DNA from: Apus apus
Lineage: Eukaryota; Chordata; Aves; Apodiformes; Apodidae
Direction of reading: 5' to 3'
Assembly (NCBI RefSeq): GCF_020740795.1
Contig: NC_067296.1
Location: forward strand, 7,851,001 to 7,915,000
Length of the DNA stretch: 64,000 bases
Part shown: positions 25,401-38,214 of the stretch, in pieces
How the letters are laid out: every line of letters starts with the position of its first letter
Position numbering within the stretch: position 1 is the first letter of the stretch
The notes under the pieces: model-generated
Database searches by the model: none
Seen by the model: the letters and a program-made list of their open reading frames with translations, nothing else
What the model was told of the DNA's origin: nothing
Program-made: the position numbers and the translations under genes

Positions 25401-28400
25401 ATACTGATAATGTTTTGACACAGTTTTCCTGTGTATTGTTTCTAAATGGACTCTTGTAGTAAAAGCAGGAGAAACTTAGTGGTTCACTGGTAACAGTATG
25501 TTAGTACCTATATCCTAACTATCAGCAACTTCTACTCTAACACAAATAAATAGTGTGTGTACAATTTTCCTATTTTCTTTAGATGAGTTTAGACTGAAAA
25601 ATAATATGGCTTAAGGTCTGGGCAATATGGAACTAATCAGTCAAAATGCTTCCAACTTACTCATTGGCTCTCTGGAGAGCTTCCCAAAGAACAGAGCTTT
25701 TCTGGATTAATGTGGTGTTAAATGCCTAGATATGTCACCACTACAAACCAAAAAGAAGTGAAGCTTTTGAAATGAGGCAAAATTATACCTTTTGTCCATG
25801 CAGTGTTTCTGTGGTTCTTCAAATGTTTTTATCTAGTTTTGTTGGCTTTACCATTGATTGTCCAGCCTTAAAAATAAAGTTCTGAAATTTCAGATCTACA
25901 CTACTTAGACATGCACTGCACATAAAAGTTTTTGCATAGTTTTTGAGATCACTAAGATGCATATCAGCTGCTGGTGGGAGAGAGAAAATAATGACCTAAA
26001 GAAATAACCTTTGTACTCTTTAACTCAATTTTAATATTCAAGTCACCATTGACTATTATCTAAAATCTTCACCTATAGTCTAACTTTCTTGCTGTCATTG
26101 TGTTACTTTAATATCTTTTACTGTTAAATACAAAGCAAAACCCTTCTGTCTAGTATCCTATTCCACAATTGTACTTTCCAAGTTGTTTTGTAAGCAGTTG
26201 TAATTCCGAATAAGAGAAGCTATTGCAACTCATTGACTTGCAAAAATCCTCCCAGTGTAAGGACCAGATGTCTAATTTAAAACTGGTTGGATGGGTTGTT
26301 GGTAGAGATAAGGGCAAAATTTCTCACGCTTTTTTTTCTTTGATCATAAATTTTAAGCAAACATTAAAAATTCTTGCATGCTGTCTGAAAAATCTGTGTG
26401 TTAGTTTTCAGCAATGCAGTACAAGATTTTTAGTGCCTAATCTTCAGTCTGTTAGATATCCTAAACTGCATTTTACAGAGAAAATTGTAAGTTTGCATTT
26501 TTGGAGATGGGTTACACTTCAAGTATGGTCCATCTGTTGTATGCTTTGGTTTGGGAGGTTGGATTGGTTTTAATCAGCCCACCCTTCAATGCAACTGACT
26601 TAACACCCTTAAGCATCTGAAGAACAGATTTTAGGGTATTCCTACAGCCTTCTTGCTTGATGTTGAAATCTAATGTTATTTAAATTTAAACTTAAATTGT
26701 ATTTTTTTCTCAACTTCTTTTGCTGAAGAACATAGTGATTTAATGCTTTTCTGCAAGAACTTTCAGACTGAAACAAAAAATTATTTTCTGTATTCATAAT
26801 CATCTGATGTCTCAAGCATAGCTAGTGTAGATTCTTCTGTTTGCTTCTACCTTCCTACTCTTCCTTGTACAAAGCATAGAATGGCCCAGATTGGAAAAAA
26901 ATCATCTGGTCCAATCTCTTATGGAAAAGGGAACCTAGATGAGATGATCTAGCACCCAGTCCAATTGCATCTTGAAAACCTCTAGTGATGAGGACTCCAC
27001 TGTGTCCCTGTGGAGTTTGTTCTAGTGATTGATCTCACTGTAAAACCAACCAACCAAAAAAAAGACAACAAAAAGCACACCATTTTCTTAGATTGAGATG
27101 AAACCTCAGTGTAGTTTGTATCCATTGCCCCCTCTTGTCCATGTGGCTTTGTTCTCTTTGCAGCCACCCCTTAAGTACTGAAATACTGTGGTGAGGTTTC
27201 CCCCAGGCATTTTCTTATCAAAGGTGAAAAGCCCTAAGTCCTTCAGTGTTTCTGCATAGGGCAGGTTCTCCCGCCCTTTGATCATCTTCGGGGCTTTCTT
27301 TTGGACCTTCTCCAGTCTGTCTAAATCTTTCTTGAATTGTGAGGACTAGAACTGGACACAGTACTCCAGGTGCAGTCTTACAAGTGCTGAGCAGTGGCTT
27401 GGTCACATCTCTTACCTCTGCTAGAAACACCCCTGCAATGCAGCCCAAGGATCCAGTTTGCCTTTCCTGCAGCACCACACTGCTGCATCATCTTCACCTT
27501 GTCCACCAGCACCCCCAGGACCATTCAACAAGACTGTTTCCCAGCTACACAGATGACAGTCCATACTGGGTTTTTTGGTGATCTCATCCTGGGTGCAGGA
27601 CTTTGCACTTGCCTTCATTAAACTTCATATTGTTCTTTGTGACCCAGTCCTGGATTTATCTTCCTTTTTACCTGCAGATCCTAGGCAGGGATGCAGATTT
27701 CGCCCAGGCTGTGTCAGTAGGTGAAGTGGGAGAGAAAAGTCCCTAGGTAAAGAGGCATTTCAGACATCAGAATTGCTTCTGCAGATAAAATTTCTTTTCC
27801 ATTAGTGGTTGCATGACTTCAGTGTCTTCTTTTTTTAACATTGTAAGCCACTTGCATACTTGTGTATCAAATTGTGGCAGTTAGAGCATTGCTTGTATGA
27901 ACAGTGTTGCCTGAATTATTTGTGTGCAAGCCCCTTTTGTCTCTGTTCCACAGCCATTTTACCTACATTGTATGGGGGCAGGGAAGAGAGTGCAGAATGG
28001 AATAAGCTTTCTGGAGTTTGAATTCAGGTCACTTGGCTAGCTTCCAGGAACTAGGCAATAATAGGCACACTGGCTGCTTTCCCTTTTTCATTCTTTCTTT
28101 TCCAATGATCTGAAACCTGAGGAGAGAAAACTAACAAGTGGAATTACTCTGAATAAAATTAAAATGTTTCTAGGAACGTACTCACTCTTTCCATTCTAAC
28201 CTTTCTCCTAAGCAACTAGAATGTAGTTGTTTGTGTTTCTGCTGCTGCTAACTTGCTTTATTTTTTGTGTGTACTATTTTTCCTTGGTAGTAGGAATCCA
28301 AAAGTACTACAAACTTAAAGCTCTTCTTTTGTGTGTAGAGAGAAGTGCTTTTACTATAGCAAGCCAGAATGAGATAATTCATTCTGCTAACCTAAACCAC

Positions 28401-29281
28401 GATAGCAGTGTGATATATAAAGTGATCTAATCATCAATGTGCTATGTCTTACAGAAGATGCAGACTACAGTGCCTTTGGTACGGATACTATGACAAGGAA
28501 GAAGAATGTCTTATCAAATGTGTTACGACCGGATAATCACAAGAAGAAACCACACATTGTCATTAGCATGCCAAAAGACTTCAGACCAGTGTCTTCTATT
28601 ATAGATGTAGATATTCTTCCAGAAACCCATCGTAGGGTACGACTTTACAAATATGGAACTGACAAACCCCTTGGATTCTATATACGAGATGGCTCTAGTG
28701 TCAGAGTAACACCACATGGATTAGAGAAAGTTCCAGGGATTTTCATATCCAGGCTTGTTCCTGGAGGTCTGGCTCAAAGCACAGGCTTACTGGCTGTTAA
28801 TGATGAAGTACTGGAGGTGAATGGAATAGAGGTTTCAGGAAAAAGCCTTGATCAAGTTACAGACATGATGATTGCAAACAGCCGTAACCTGATCATTACA
28901 GTAAGACCAGCAAACCAGAGAAATAACGTTGTGAGGAACAGTCGGACTTCTGGCAGCTCCGGGCAGTCTACTGAATCCAGCCTTCCAAGTAGCACGCCAA
29001 ATATTTTAGCAAATTTCTTGCAAGGCGAAGAGGAGAGCGATGAAGAGGACATTATTATTGAAGATAGTGGTGAGCCACAGCAGATTCCAAAAGCTGCACC
29101 TACCAGTGAAAGCCTAGAATCGTTGACACAAATTGAGCCCCATGAGTCAACACAAAATGGATTCCTTCCTTCCAGTGAGATGAACTTGAATCATTCAGCA
29201 GGCAGCATTAGTATGGAATATGAAGTACAAGATCAAGAGCATAAGTCATTAGAAGAAGATGGAACTATAATAACACTATGA
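16033..29281 (+). CDS. PARD6B: PARD6B, partitioning-defective 6 homolog beta (three coding exons)
   Basis: The coding sequence joins 16033-16098, 20679-20901 and 28455-29281, which is 1116 nt or 371 residues plus TGA. Human PARD6B has 372 residues. Domains in order are PB1 (about 18-97, binds atypical PKC), semi-CRIB (about 133-164, binds GTP-loaded CDC42/RAC) and PDZ (about 157-250, binding loop with PLGFYIRDG). A divergent tail follows, with an acidic run (EEESDEED) and the C-terminus TIITL. The family is a cytoplasmic and cortical scaffold of the PAR3/PAR6/aPKC complex, which sets apical-basal polarity and tight junctions. Splice borders are AAG|GTGGGT, GTTGTAG|TTTGG, AAAAG|GTAAGT and CTTACAG|AAGAT. 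The second junction splits codon 97 (G + AA, Glu). The PB1, CRIB and PDZ parts are nearly identical to human, and only residues after about 255 drift. PARD6A or PARD6G are less likely because the linker and PDZ flanks match the beta paralogue. Identification is very secure. Confidence 0.97.
16099..20678 (+). other. PARD6B: PARD6B intron 1
   Basis: This intron of 4,580 nt lies between donor GTGGGT and acceptor TTGTTGTAG. The first 320 nt continue the CpG island. The rest is AT-rich, with no recognisable repeat family or exon. Short open frames inside show no codon structure or family resemblance. Confidence 0.9.
20679..20901 (+). CDS. PARD6B: PARD6B coding exon 2 (residues 23-96 plus 1 nt; PB1 core)
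   Basis: The exon opens with [20 protein letters not shown] right after the acceptor TGTTGTAG and ends ...RIFIQRK plus one base before GTAAGT. It carries nearly the whole PB1 fold, including the acidic stretch with D64, D68, D75 and D76. Its 223 nt give phase 0 in and phase 1 out, which agrees with exon 3. Confidence 0.96.
20902..28454 (+). other. PARD6B: PARD6B intron 2
   Basis: This intron of 7,553 nt lies between donor GTAAGT and acceptor CTTACAG. It is AT-rich and contains one CR1 fragment (26873-27680) and a G8 run at about 23682. No further exon or RNA gene is recognised. Confidence 0.9.
26873..27680 (-). mobile_element. CR1 LINE fragment in PARD6B intron 2
   Basis: Read on the + strand it starts CATAGAATGGCCCAGATTGG and runs through the antisense of the CR1 3' UTR and the end of ORF2, for example GGACTAGAACTGGACACAGT and CCTGCAGCACCACACTGCTG. 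It is more diverged than the copy at 49.3 kb and carries an A/C-rich insertion near 27042-27080, so it is an older insertion. It lies antisense to PARD6B. Limits are approximate. Confidence 0.85.
28455..29281 (+). CDS. PARD6B: PARD6B coding exon 3 (residues 97-371; CRIB, PDZ and tail)
   Basis: The acceptor is CTTACAG at 28448-28454 and the stop TGA is at 29279-29281. Open reading continues upstream to a GTG at 28439, but those bases are intron and acceptor, not coding. Residues 133-164 are the semi-CRIB ([20 protein letters not shown] and onward), and 157-250 are the PDZ domain with its LGFYIRDG loop and the [17 protein letters not shown] core. The tail from 251 contains [16 protein letters not shown], then a bird-specific-looking segment, the acidic run, and IPKA...[11 protein letters not shown], which is shared with mammals. 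Confidence 0.97.
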
Positions 29282-32200
29282 AATTACATTGGTGTACTTT
29301 GTATTAAGAAAAGATGCCATACTTGGTTTAATTTGGCTCAATATGGAATGTGTTTTATGCCTCTCCATCCACCGAGCACTGCAGTTTAGATTAAAAGATG
29401 GGGGAAAAAGTAAATACAAGAAGCTAAAAATTATTTGACTAACTTAGGTTAATTCTGCACTTCAGTGTAAATACTTCACAAAGACAGAAGATAATTGATA
29501 AATAACTGAAGTTGTATGAGGAAAATTTAAATTGAAAATGAAGGATAGATAAGAGATGCCTGTGAGCTTTCTTTTAAAGGTACTTGATTTATTATATTTT
29601 TTAATGCAGGATACTACTGGTTCTACAGAAGTAAACTTTCATTCTTGTGTGAGGTTGACTATCTAATGTACTGTGGTTTCATGTTCATCTGAAGTGCTGC
29701 TTATGTACGATGGAGCTGCTTTAGCCACTTCATTCCTGTTCTGGACTGCTGTTTAGCTGGTAGAGCTGTTTGTGCGGCTCTGTGTATGATGAAACTGAAA
29801 AATAAGCAGGAGGTGGGGTGGAAAGAGGTGTTCATGGTTGTTCTAGTTCCCTGATTGACATATTGAGCAACAGGGATGTGTGATAGTGGTCAGTAACTTA
29901 ACAACAGTCAGGATTTGAAGGTGTGGACTTCTGATGTCGACTGTTCTTTTTTTAGTGAATGTACAACCACAGGTTCATTAGTCATGCACCTTTACTGGTT
30001 TTAATGGCCAAATAAGCTTACTTTTAATGACTATGATTTTGAAATTCAAATGTGAAAGTCTTAACACTCATGCATCAAAGACCTGTTCTCGTTTTAGTTT
30101 GCAATTATTTAAGGATATCATTGGATTTAGTTGCTAGTCCCAGTAAATTTTAAAGAAATCAAATGTAAATTTAATGCTATGGAAATAACATAAAATAATC
30201 TCTATTAAAATCATAGTCCTAGTCAAAGCAGTGAAGGTCTCACTAGCAAAGGTTTGCTGTAGTGAGTCTGTTTTTTATAAAGAGTGACTTTCTTCAAACC
30301 TGAACAAGTTTATTACAGATTAAATCAAATCCCTGAATTAAAAAAGTTTAAGGCAGAATGAGGCTTTAATAGAACTTGCTTGAGCCAGGTAATGTTAAAT
30401 TATTCATTATAGTGAACAAAACTGTAAATGCTAATATTTCTGTGTATCACTGGCTGGGTGTTCTGGATATTACGGAGTTGTTACAGGTAAAACAAAATAC
30501 TGATGACAAGTCCTGATACTGCAAGTGCATAAGTATGCATTTGATCAGCTGCAAATGTACTAGGAAAATTGCAGGGAGAGCTTCTAGCATTATTTTTTCC
30601 CTTTTAGTGTCTCCTGTTTTACCACTTTAGCACTCAGTTCCCAGCCTGACCCTTGTCTGGGAACTGAAGTTATGGCAGGAGAATGAGATGGGGGCTAATA
30701 GGATTAGGAAGAACAGTGGATGGACGGAGCTTCTCACCAGGAATCCAGTTGTCTGTCAACCTCTAAGAAAGAAATAGGATGATACCAGTTCTGTACTGTG
30801 GCCCTGTGCTTACCAGAGCCATTTCTCAGCAGCATGTTCTACTCTGTGGGAGATGTGATGAGCAGGAAAGGAGGCTAACCCCTTTCTTTTTTTCCCCTCA
30901 ATCTATCTTGAGGAAACATCTACCTCTGGTAACTTTCCTAACAAGAGACTAACTGTACATTTAATGTTAAAGCATCTGTAAAAGGATATAGGAGGCTAAA
31001 ACTACATTTAAGGTTTTTGTAATTATGTAAACCAAATTGCACCAGAAATTACTGCTGTTTCATTTTACTAAATGCAAATTTACAATTCATATCTTGTGAG
31101 CAGTAGTATTTTCAAGCCTTCAATACCATAGCACTGAAGTTCAGGTCTCGTAGATGTCAAGAAAAGGTATTCATGCCATTTGATTAATGGAGAAATAGCA
31201 TAAGAGACAGTGGTACTCTGCAAATACAGGCTGGAGTTCTGCTTTGTCAGATTTATTTCTGGTTTCTTCAGTGTGCACATAGAGATGTCCTGGAATCTTT
31301 TCCAACATGAGCAAGAATTTTGAAGTGTTTTACTAATAATTACTAAAAGTGAAGTAACTACATCCATTTAGTGTGAAATGAGGAAACGTTCATTCTGCAA
31401 CATGTAGACTTTAAATATACATATTTTCTGTCAGTGCTGCTCTATACTTCCTTTATTTCAGGAAGATTGTTTACTTTATAATGACTTTTCTTCCTGTATG
31501 AAATAATCTGTGGAGGGTGACTTTCATTTATTATGCTAGTTTGCACTTCTGTGCCTTTTGTTTACTTGAATGTACAATTATCAAAGGAATAAAGGCACTG
31601 GGATGAGAAGAGAATGAGGTTCACAGACACAGAAAATGAACTGGTAGTGCACTTAATACAGGTGTAATGTTTTCATTCAGTGGAAATACATTATGAGGCT
31701 AATGTGGTAATGTGAGGATTTTGCAGCTGGGATAATAGCTCTGAGCTATTAACATACAGGGAAGGAATGAGTCTGAGAATTCTAGGGTTGCAAGGTAACT
31801 TATTGCTTAGGTACAAACACCCAAGGTTAGTGTGCTGCCAAACTCTGTTGCCTAATCCCTACTCACAACAGACGCATGAATATTTTGAATCTATACGCCA
31901 GTATTAAGGACTTGTATAAATTTAACTAGAGTCCTGCTCTAAATTGCATGAGAATTCATCTCTTAGGACCTTTTTTGCAAACTGATTAATCTGAATGTGA
32001 GATGATAATCTTTGACACACATCGTGTTCTATTTTACAGAAATTTGGTAAGATGCAGTAAAAGTAAACATTTGGGACTTGATAAAAACATTAAATAATAA
32101 ACCTACAAATGTTTTTTTAAAGTGTGTATTTACAGTTACAATGACAGACTGCACAGCATGTAATTGCTTAATGCTGCAGTTACCATAAAGTTTCTAAAGT

Positions 32201-33135
32201 TCTTCCATATCTTACTAATGCATACACTGTTAATTATGAAATATTTTTAAATTGTTACTTCAGGATGATCAACGTTTCATTATGAGTGGCTACACTTAAT
32301 TTTATATATAAATGGTACTGGGGTTCAGTATAAGGTTTTTTAAAATATCCTGATATTGTTAGCCTTTCATTCACTACCTCCTAAATTTTTAACATCTTTA
32401 CAATTTTCTCCTTGGACGAAACTACTTAAAGGCTTGACTGTTTTATATAGATTTTATCTTTAGCTAAAGAAAGAAAAAATCCAAAAGTAATAGTGAGGAT
32501 GCTACGCATGATTGACAATATTAAGCTGCTATTAATGTAATCTTTGTGTATTAAGTATCCTGTATATGTAAATTGTATTTTCAATCCCAATTTTATAAAT
32601 TAATTTATAAATATCCAAATTATTTCAAAATGGAATGGAAAACTAAAATTCCTTTGACTAGCGTTATATATTGTGTACATGCACAGTGGGGGAACAAGTA
32701 TTTCCTTACTTGCAACTGGGAGATTTAAGTGCACCTTAATAAGAAAAAGAATAAATTCTTAAGAGAATTAAGATGCATTTACTTTGAAGTTCTGTTATGG
32801 TACTGGACAAGTCAAGCCTAACTGTGAATCGTTTTTATGTTTTTTTCCACAGCTGAATGAAATTTAGGACAATGTTCTCACAAGCTGTCTTTAACATGTG
32901 TATTTTTGTGAATATTATGTATTTTCTAATTAAATTTTACTTGCAATGTGATTTTTACATGAATGAACTTGTTTAAAATGTCAAATATCAGTATTTTTCT
33001 TACAACTTTAATGTATAATGTACATTGGTATCTCACTGAATGAAGATTGATTTTACAAAATCAAACTAGATGTAGCTGTATATTAGTCTTATATTTTTAC
33101 AGACTGGAATAATAAATGGATATAGAAACAAAATG
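29282..33135 (+). other. PARD6B: PARD6B 3' UTR
   Basis: This is a long AU-rich tract after the stop, without open frames of note. It carries many ATTTA pentamers, a Pumilio-type TGTAAATA at 29466-29473, and several internal AATAAA hexamers (for example at about 31590, 32095 and 32750) that could give shorter transcripts. The distal end is inferred from the last clustered poly(A) signal at 33111. Mammalian PARD6B transcripts also have long 3' UTRs, which supports the extent but not the exact end. Confidence 0.7.
33111..33116 (+). terminator. PARD6B: Probable distal poly(A) signal of PARD6B
   Basis: An AATAAA lies within GGAATAATAAATGG and is followed about 20 nt later by A-rich and then T-rich sequence. 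Cleavage would fall near 33130-33140. After it, sequence character changes to ordinary intergenic DNA. Confidence 0.6.
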
Positions 33136-36100
33136 TTTTCTCAATTACTTTGTCAGATACGTAAAGATGAGGAAGAATGTGTTCTCTTATTCTGAAATGT
33201 GAAAGTAGATGGGTTTAACTGTTATTCCCCCCCACCCTGGGCAGCTAATTGGCCTCTGTTTTCAAAACTGTCTTAAAACATTTGCTGCTTTTCCCTTCCC
33301 TGGAGCAAATCTACACGTGGGAAGTCTATAAGGATTCAAAACATTTATCCTTCAGTCCTGTTGGCTAACCTGTGATGTGCTTATTCCTACAGCAGCTGCA
33401 GATACTGAATCTTGCATTGTGTCACTTGCCTGAGGACTGCTTATAGTAAAGTTTAGGTCCTGAGGTCTGGAAGATGGTTCCTCATCCTCTGTCACCTTTG
33501 TCAAGTGCTGCCGCTGATGTGAAGGTTTTCACTGTTACTGTAAGTATTTAGTATAACTGTATTAACATTCTAACTTAAACCCATTCCACTTGCAAATATT
33601 TCGTCCCATATCTAATGCCTTGGCAGCCCTTGTAAACATTTACCTAGTGACAACAGAGCTGTGTTTTGTTTAGTCCTTTTGAGCAGAGCTTTTGTGGCTG
33701 CTGGTCTTGGTGCCAATCATATGACTGCTGTTCTGTACCTTCCTTCATATATGCGTGACTTGTTTCATTTGCATGGTTCAGCACTGTTCATACTGACCTA
33801 AGTACCTATGGGAAGGTGACAAAAAGGCTAAGAACACCACTATAGTATCCTAATATTGGTATACAGCTGAAAGAGAACCCACTTTACTTCATCTGTGCAC
33901 TTGAGTCTGAGTATGTGTAGCTGGAAGATATTTCTTGGCTCAGAAACAGCTCACGCCTCTCTAAAGGAATGCTGAAATTGGTATAGTGTTCTTGAAATGG
34001 CATGAGCTTTAAAAATTAATCCTGCCCTTATTAAAATTCAGATGTAATGTTTTTCTAACTCCAGAGCTCCTGTCCAAATGAATAAAGCTCTAAAACTGGG
34101 AGAGATTTCCGAGTTACTGACTCATCTTCAACATGTGAATTGTTGTGGGATCAAGTAACTTTCTAATGTTGCTGCCGACTTGTTTTTCAAGCGTGGAATA
34201 CTTTGAATGGGATACAAAACTGAGAGGAGCAAAATCTGAAGAATTGCAGACAGACTCCAAAATCAGACAATAACATGGCAAGCAATTCAGTGTAGGTCAA
34301 GTGTACACGTCTGGGGAAAAATATCTTAATTAATTTTGCATATGTAATGATAAATGCCAAGCAGACTTGCCTCTCAGGAATCCATCCCGGGCTGTGATAG
34401 TTCAGGGAAAACGTCAGTCCCATACTTGCTGGCATAAAAACCCAAACTGTGTTAGTAAAGGAATAAAGAACAAGACTGATATTATATAAAACTATAGTTC
34501 TGCAAGTTCTAATTGCTTATTGTCAAAAAGTATACCAGACTGAAAAAAGCAGTAAGTCATCTGATTATAGGATGGTTTTAGTATAACAAAACTGAGTAGT
34601 AGAGGACTAATCAGCCTGGAAAAGATAGTAAAAAGCAACAAAGCTGTATGTGAACAGCTTCATGTGAGGAAGTTTTGTATCAACAGATGGGTTGAAAAAA
34701 TGTGATGGAATATCATACCCAGTTACCAGTTTTTAGTTATTTGATTTATGGTGAATTTTATCTTAAGCAGTGATTTTTTTTTTTAAGGAGGCTAAAAGCA
34801 TATTGGATGTAGAGGACACTCTTTCGTGCAAAGTGTACTTCCACAGGATTAGCCTGGTGTTGGCCTGGACTCTCTGCAAAGGTATCTCCAGTGCTCTTGG
34901 CTTGGGAATGACACTAAGTGTGTGGGATACTTTCACTGAGGGAGGGAGTGATCTTTGCAGCAGGAGTAAGGACTGCTTAGCTGGAGCATTAGTATCAATT
35001 AACTTCATGTGCTTTTCATCAAGGGGTGGGGCTATTGTGGGAGCAACGGCAAAGGAACGTGTCCTCAGGAAGGCACGTATCTATGAAGATAAAGTAAGCT
35101 TGATAGGGAGCTTTAGAGTGGACAAGAACTGAAGAGACTAATGCTAATACTGACCTGGACTGAATCTGCAGTGGAGGCACAGTACAGAAACTAATTCGGG
35201 ACACTTCAAGGATTTGAGACTGAAATGCACACTCATGCAGGTCAGCAATGCTGTTTCTGCATATCTCCGTAATCCCTACTGGTCATTTTCCTAAACTAAG
35301 AAACTTAATTGTAGTGGGAGTCTGTAACTTTCCTTACTGCTGCCTCCTTGAGGAAGAAATGCAACTCTTTAAGTACCATGCAATAACTCATCTGTCCTTT
35401 AAATGCCAACAGTACTTAACTTTTCTCAAGCTCTTGACAAGGTATTAGAACTTCAGCTATTTCATGAAATTGAAAATCCATGTATGGTTGCAGATACGAA
35501 ATGTTTCTGGGATTTTCATAAGTAATCATTTGAAAATCCTCCTCTCTTTGGTATAACAACAGGAGAGAGATTTAGACTAGTGCTGAATATCCCTTTGAAA
35601 TTTTCCTGTTATCCTACAGTTAGCTGTGACGTTCTACTTTCTGAATTACTTCTGATGAACTTGTGCTCCTTGCAATACCACTATTGATATTCAGATACTA
35701 TGATGTTGTAGTTGCATGTGCTAGAAGAGAAATATCAGCTTCAAGATAGCTTCATAATCTTCCAGTACTAGCTTGAGGAAAAATGTGTTGGATGGTAACA
35801 GTATTGTTCTTGGATGCTGCTGTAGAAGTATGCAAGAAATGATATGGCTGGTTCTTGGAGAGGCAAGAATGTAGCCAAGATTTAAGAATTCAGACTCCTT
35901 GTGCAGCTATGATAGATCACTTGTGTACTTTCTCTCTCAAACAGGAGATAATTTTTTTCTCTGAGGACTTAATGTAGTATGCTTGATTTTAAAAATACTT
36001 TAGAAATATGAAGTGCAAAGCAATTTGAAGAAGTACTGTGCTTATAACCAGCTTTTCTTACTATAGCAGTTCAGAAATGTTGCTAATAGGATATAATTTC

Positions 36101-38214
36101 ATATAATTCCAGTTGACATTCCTTTCTACTTGAACTACCATTTTATTACGTGATAATATAAAAAAATACTTTGCATTTCATCATGTGAAATATTTGTATC
36201 TGGTTTTGTGATGTTATATTTAAGAAAGTCTCTAAGACCATATTTATTGCTTTCTTTCCCCAGGAGAACATGGTTCTTTTTCTCTGTGGTGCAATTACTT
36301 CTTCAGAATGCTTTTTTGTTTGTTTTTTTTTGTTTTGAGCACCTGGTTATACCTAATTACTGATATGGCTTTTTTTGTAGCAGTAGTCACAGATGCAATG
36401 GCAATGTTCAGAAACAAGAAATAGAGTTTGATGGGACTGATGAGAACAGCAGATGATGTGAAAGGAAGGAGAAGGTAGGGACATCATCCAGGTCAGGGTA
36501 TGTTTATAGTTACAGCTGCCAAAGCTGATGTGTATCATAATCTGGCATGTCTACATCAGTTCTGAAAATAAGTGGCCTAGGTATTCCCAACAGCAAGACA
36601 GAGAATGAGTGAAAAGTAGGAAACAAATAGGAAATAGGCTAACAGGGGAGGCAAGAGTCCCAGCATATTTCAGAAAGGAATCCTTAGCTTTGCAATAGCC
36701 AAAAGTTTATCTGTTATACTAAGGTGTATAAGCTGGTCAAATAAAAGACACTACCTCTACCTGCCAGCATGGCCTCTTTCTTTAGACCATCAGAGCTGTA
36801 GCAGTAACATTGAGGCACAAAAAGAAAAGGGTATTGCTGTTGGGAACCACTGGAATTCCTACAAGGCCTTTATGTTTTTGGTATTTTTTCTTTTGCTTTT
36901 CTGCTGTTCTTGATACTGTGGGTGGGTTTTCATCTTTCTGTTGGAAGATGCAAAGGATCTGGAATTCTTAAAACACTAAGGAGAAAGTATTTAATATATA
37001 AACATATATTTCTCTGACTTTCTCAATGTTCATAAGGTCACATAAAACACTTGGGCTTGTAATTCAGAAGTTTTTAAATCCTAATAGCTCAAATCCCCTA
37101 ATAACCTTGTTATTTAGTGTGCCCTTCATACTCTTTCTATCCTGTGCTGTAAAATGAGAAGTAGAAATATTTTGCAAACTTGAGAATAAATGAGCTAAAA
37201 GGTAATGCAAAAAACTGCTTACAGAGACAGTTTGGATGTTTTATTAAACATAAAATGTCTTTCAAAAATACTTAAGGTGGTTAGTAACTGCATTTGTGCA
37301 ATGTAGAAAAATTGCCTGATTTTTTGAGACATCCTGCAAATTCAGTATCTTGAAAAAATGAAGTAATTCAGCTTGTGGCTTTGTTGTATTTTGACTGCTT
37401 TATACTGAAAACTATTAGGATAGTGAAGGTAGAAAGGCTATCCTACATTTACATCCTTACAGCTGAGACATGGAGGTCACAAAGCTCTTTGATCACAGAA
37501 ACAGAAATAAGGTACATGATCTCTTCTCCTTAGAACTGTTTTCTCTTGAGTGGATTCGTCTACAGTAAATAATTCATGCTCACATGAATGGCATAGTCTA
37601 TATGGAATAATCAGGAGGAATCTAAGTTGATGTTACACTTTTAGAGCACCCCTGTCTCCTTGTGTTTCTTAATATTTAACTCTTCATGCTCCTCCTCCTG
37701 TGAGAGCTAGCTTAGTTTTGCAACAGTTAATCTGTGATACAGAAGATGTTTGGAGTATTTGATTCTGATCTGTTAAAGCTTCACAAGTACACTTACAAAT
37801 CTCACAGAAGTTTTATCTGGTGCATCTTTCCCTGATAGAAACACTTATTTCAAAGCTACAGACTACAAACCCTCGGGGTCTACAGCATAAGTGGTACCTG
37901 AGGGGCTTGAGCAGAGAACAGGGATGAGCTGTGAGCTCTGCAAATGGATAGCAAGGCCCTGCCCAGCCCTGCAGAGCCTGCAATTTTAACTGCTCAGTGA
38001 AAGAGACTAATGCAAGGAGGAGCATCTTCTGGTGAAGGAGCCTCCCTAACTGCAAGGCTCCCACACGGAGTCTCCCACAGCTCCGTCCTTTTTGCCGGAG
38101 TTCCACCCTGCCTAGTGTAAAATTGGACGGCCCCAACCTCGAGTCACTCAAGCACCTTGCAAACAGGGCAGAGCGAAATTCTGAGCACCTCCAAGCTGCC
38201 TTGAATTAAAAACC
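33136..38214. other. Intergenic after PARD6B, nothing recognised
   Basis: AT-rich sequence with no repeat family identified. Its short open frames look like chance. Confidence 0.65.

Noticed and set aside
27339-27621. Open frames at 27.3-27.6 kb on both strands
   Set aside because: They lie wholly inside an antisense CR1 fragment within PARD6B intron 2.
28439-28454. Extension of PARD6B exon 3 upstream to a GTG codon
   Set aside because: These bases are the splice acceptor (CTTACAG), and exon 2 supplies the upstream residues in frame.
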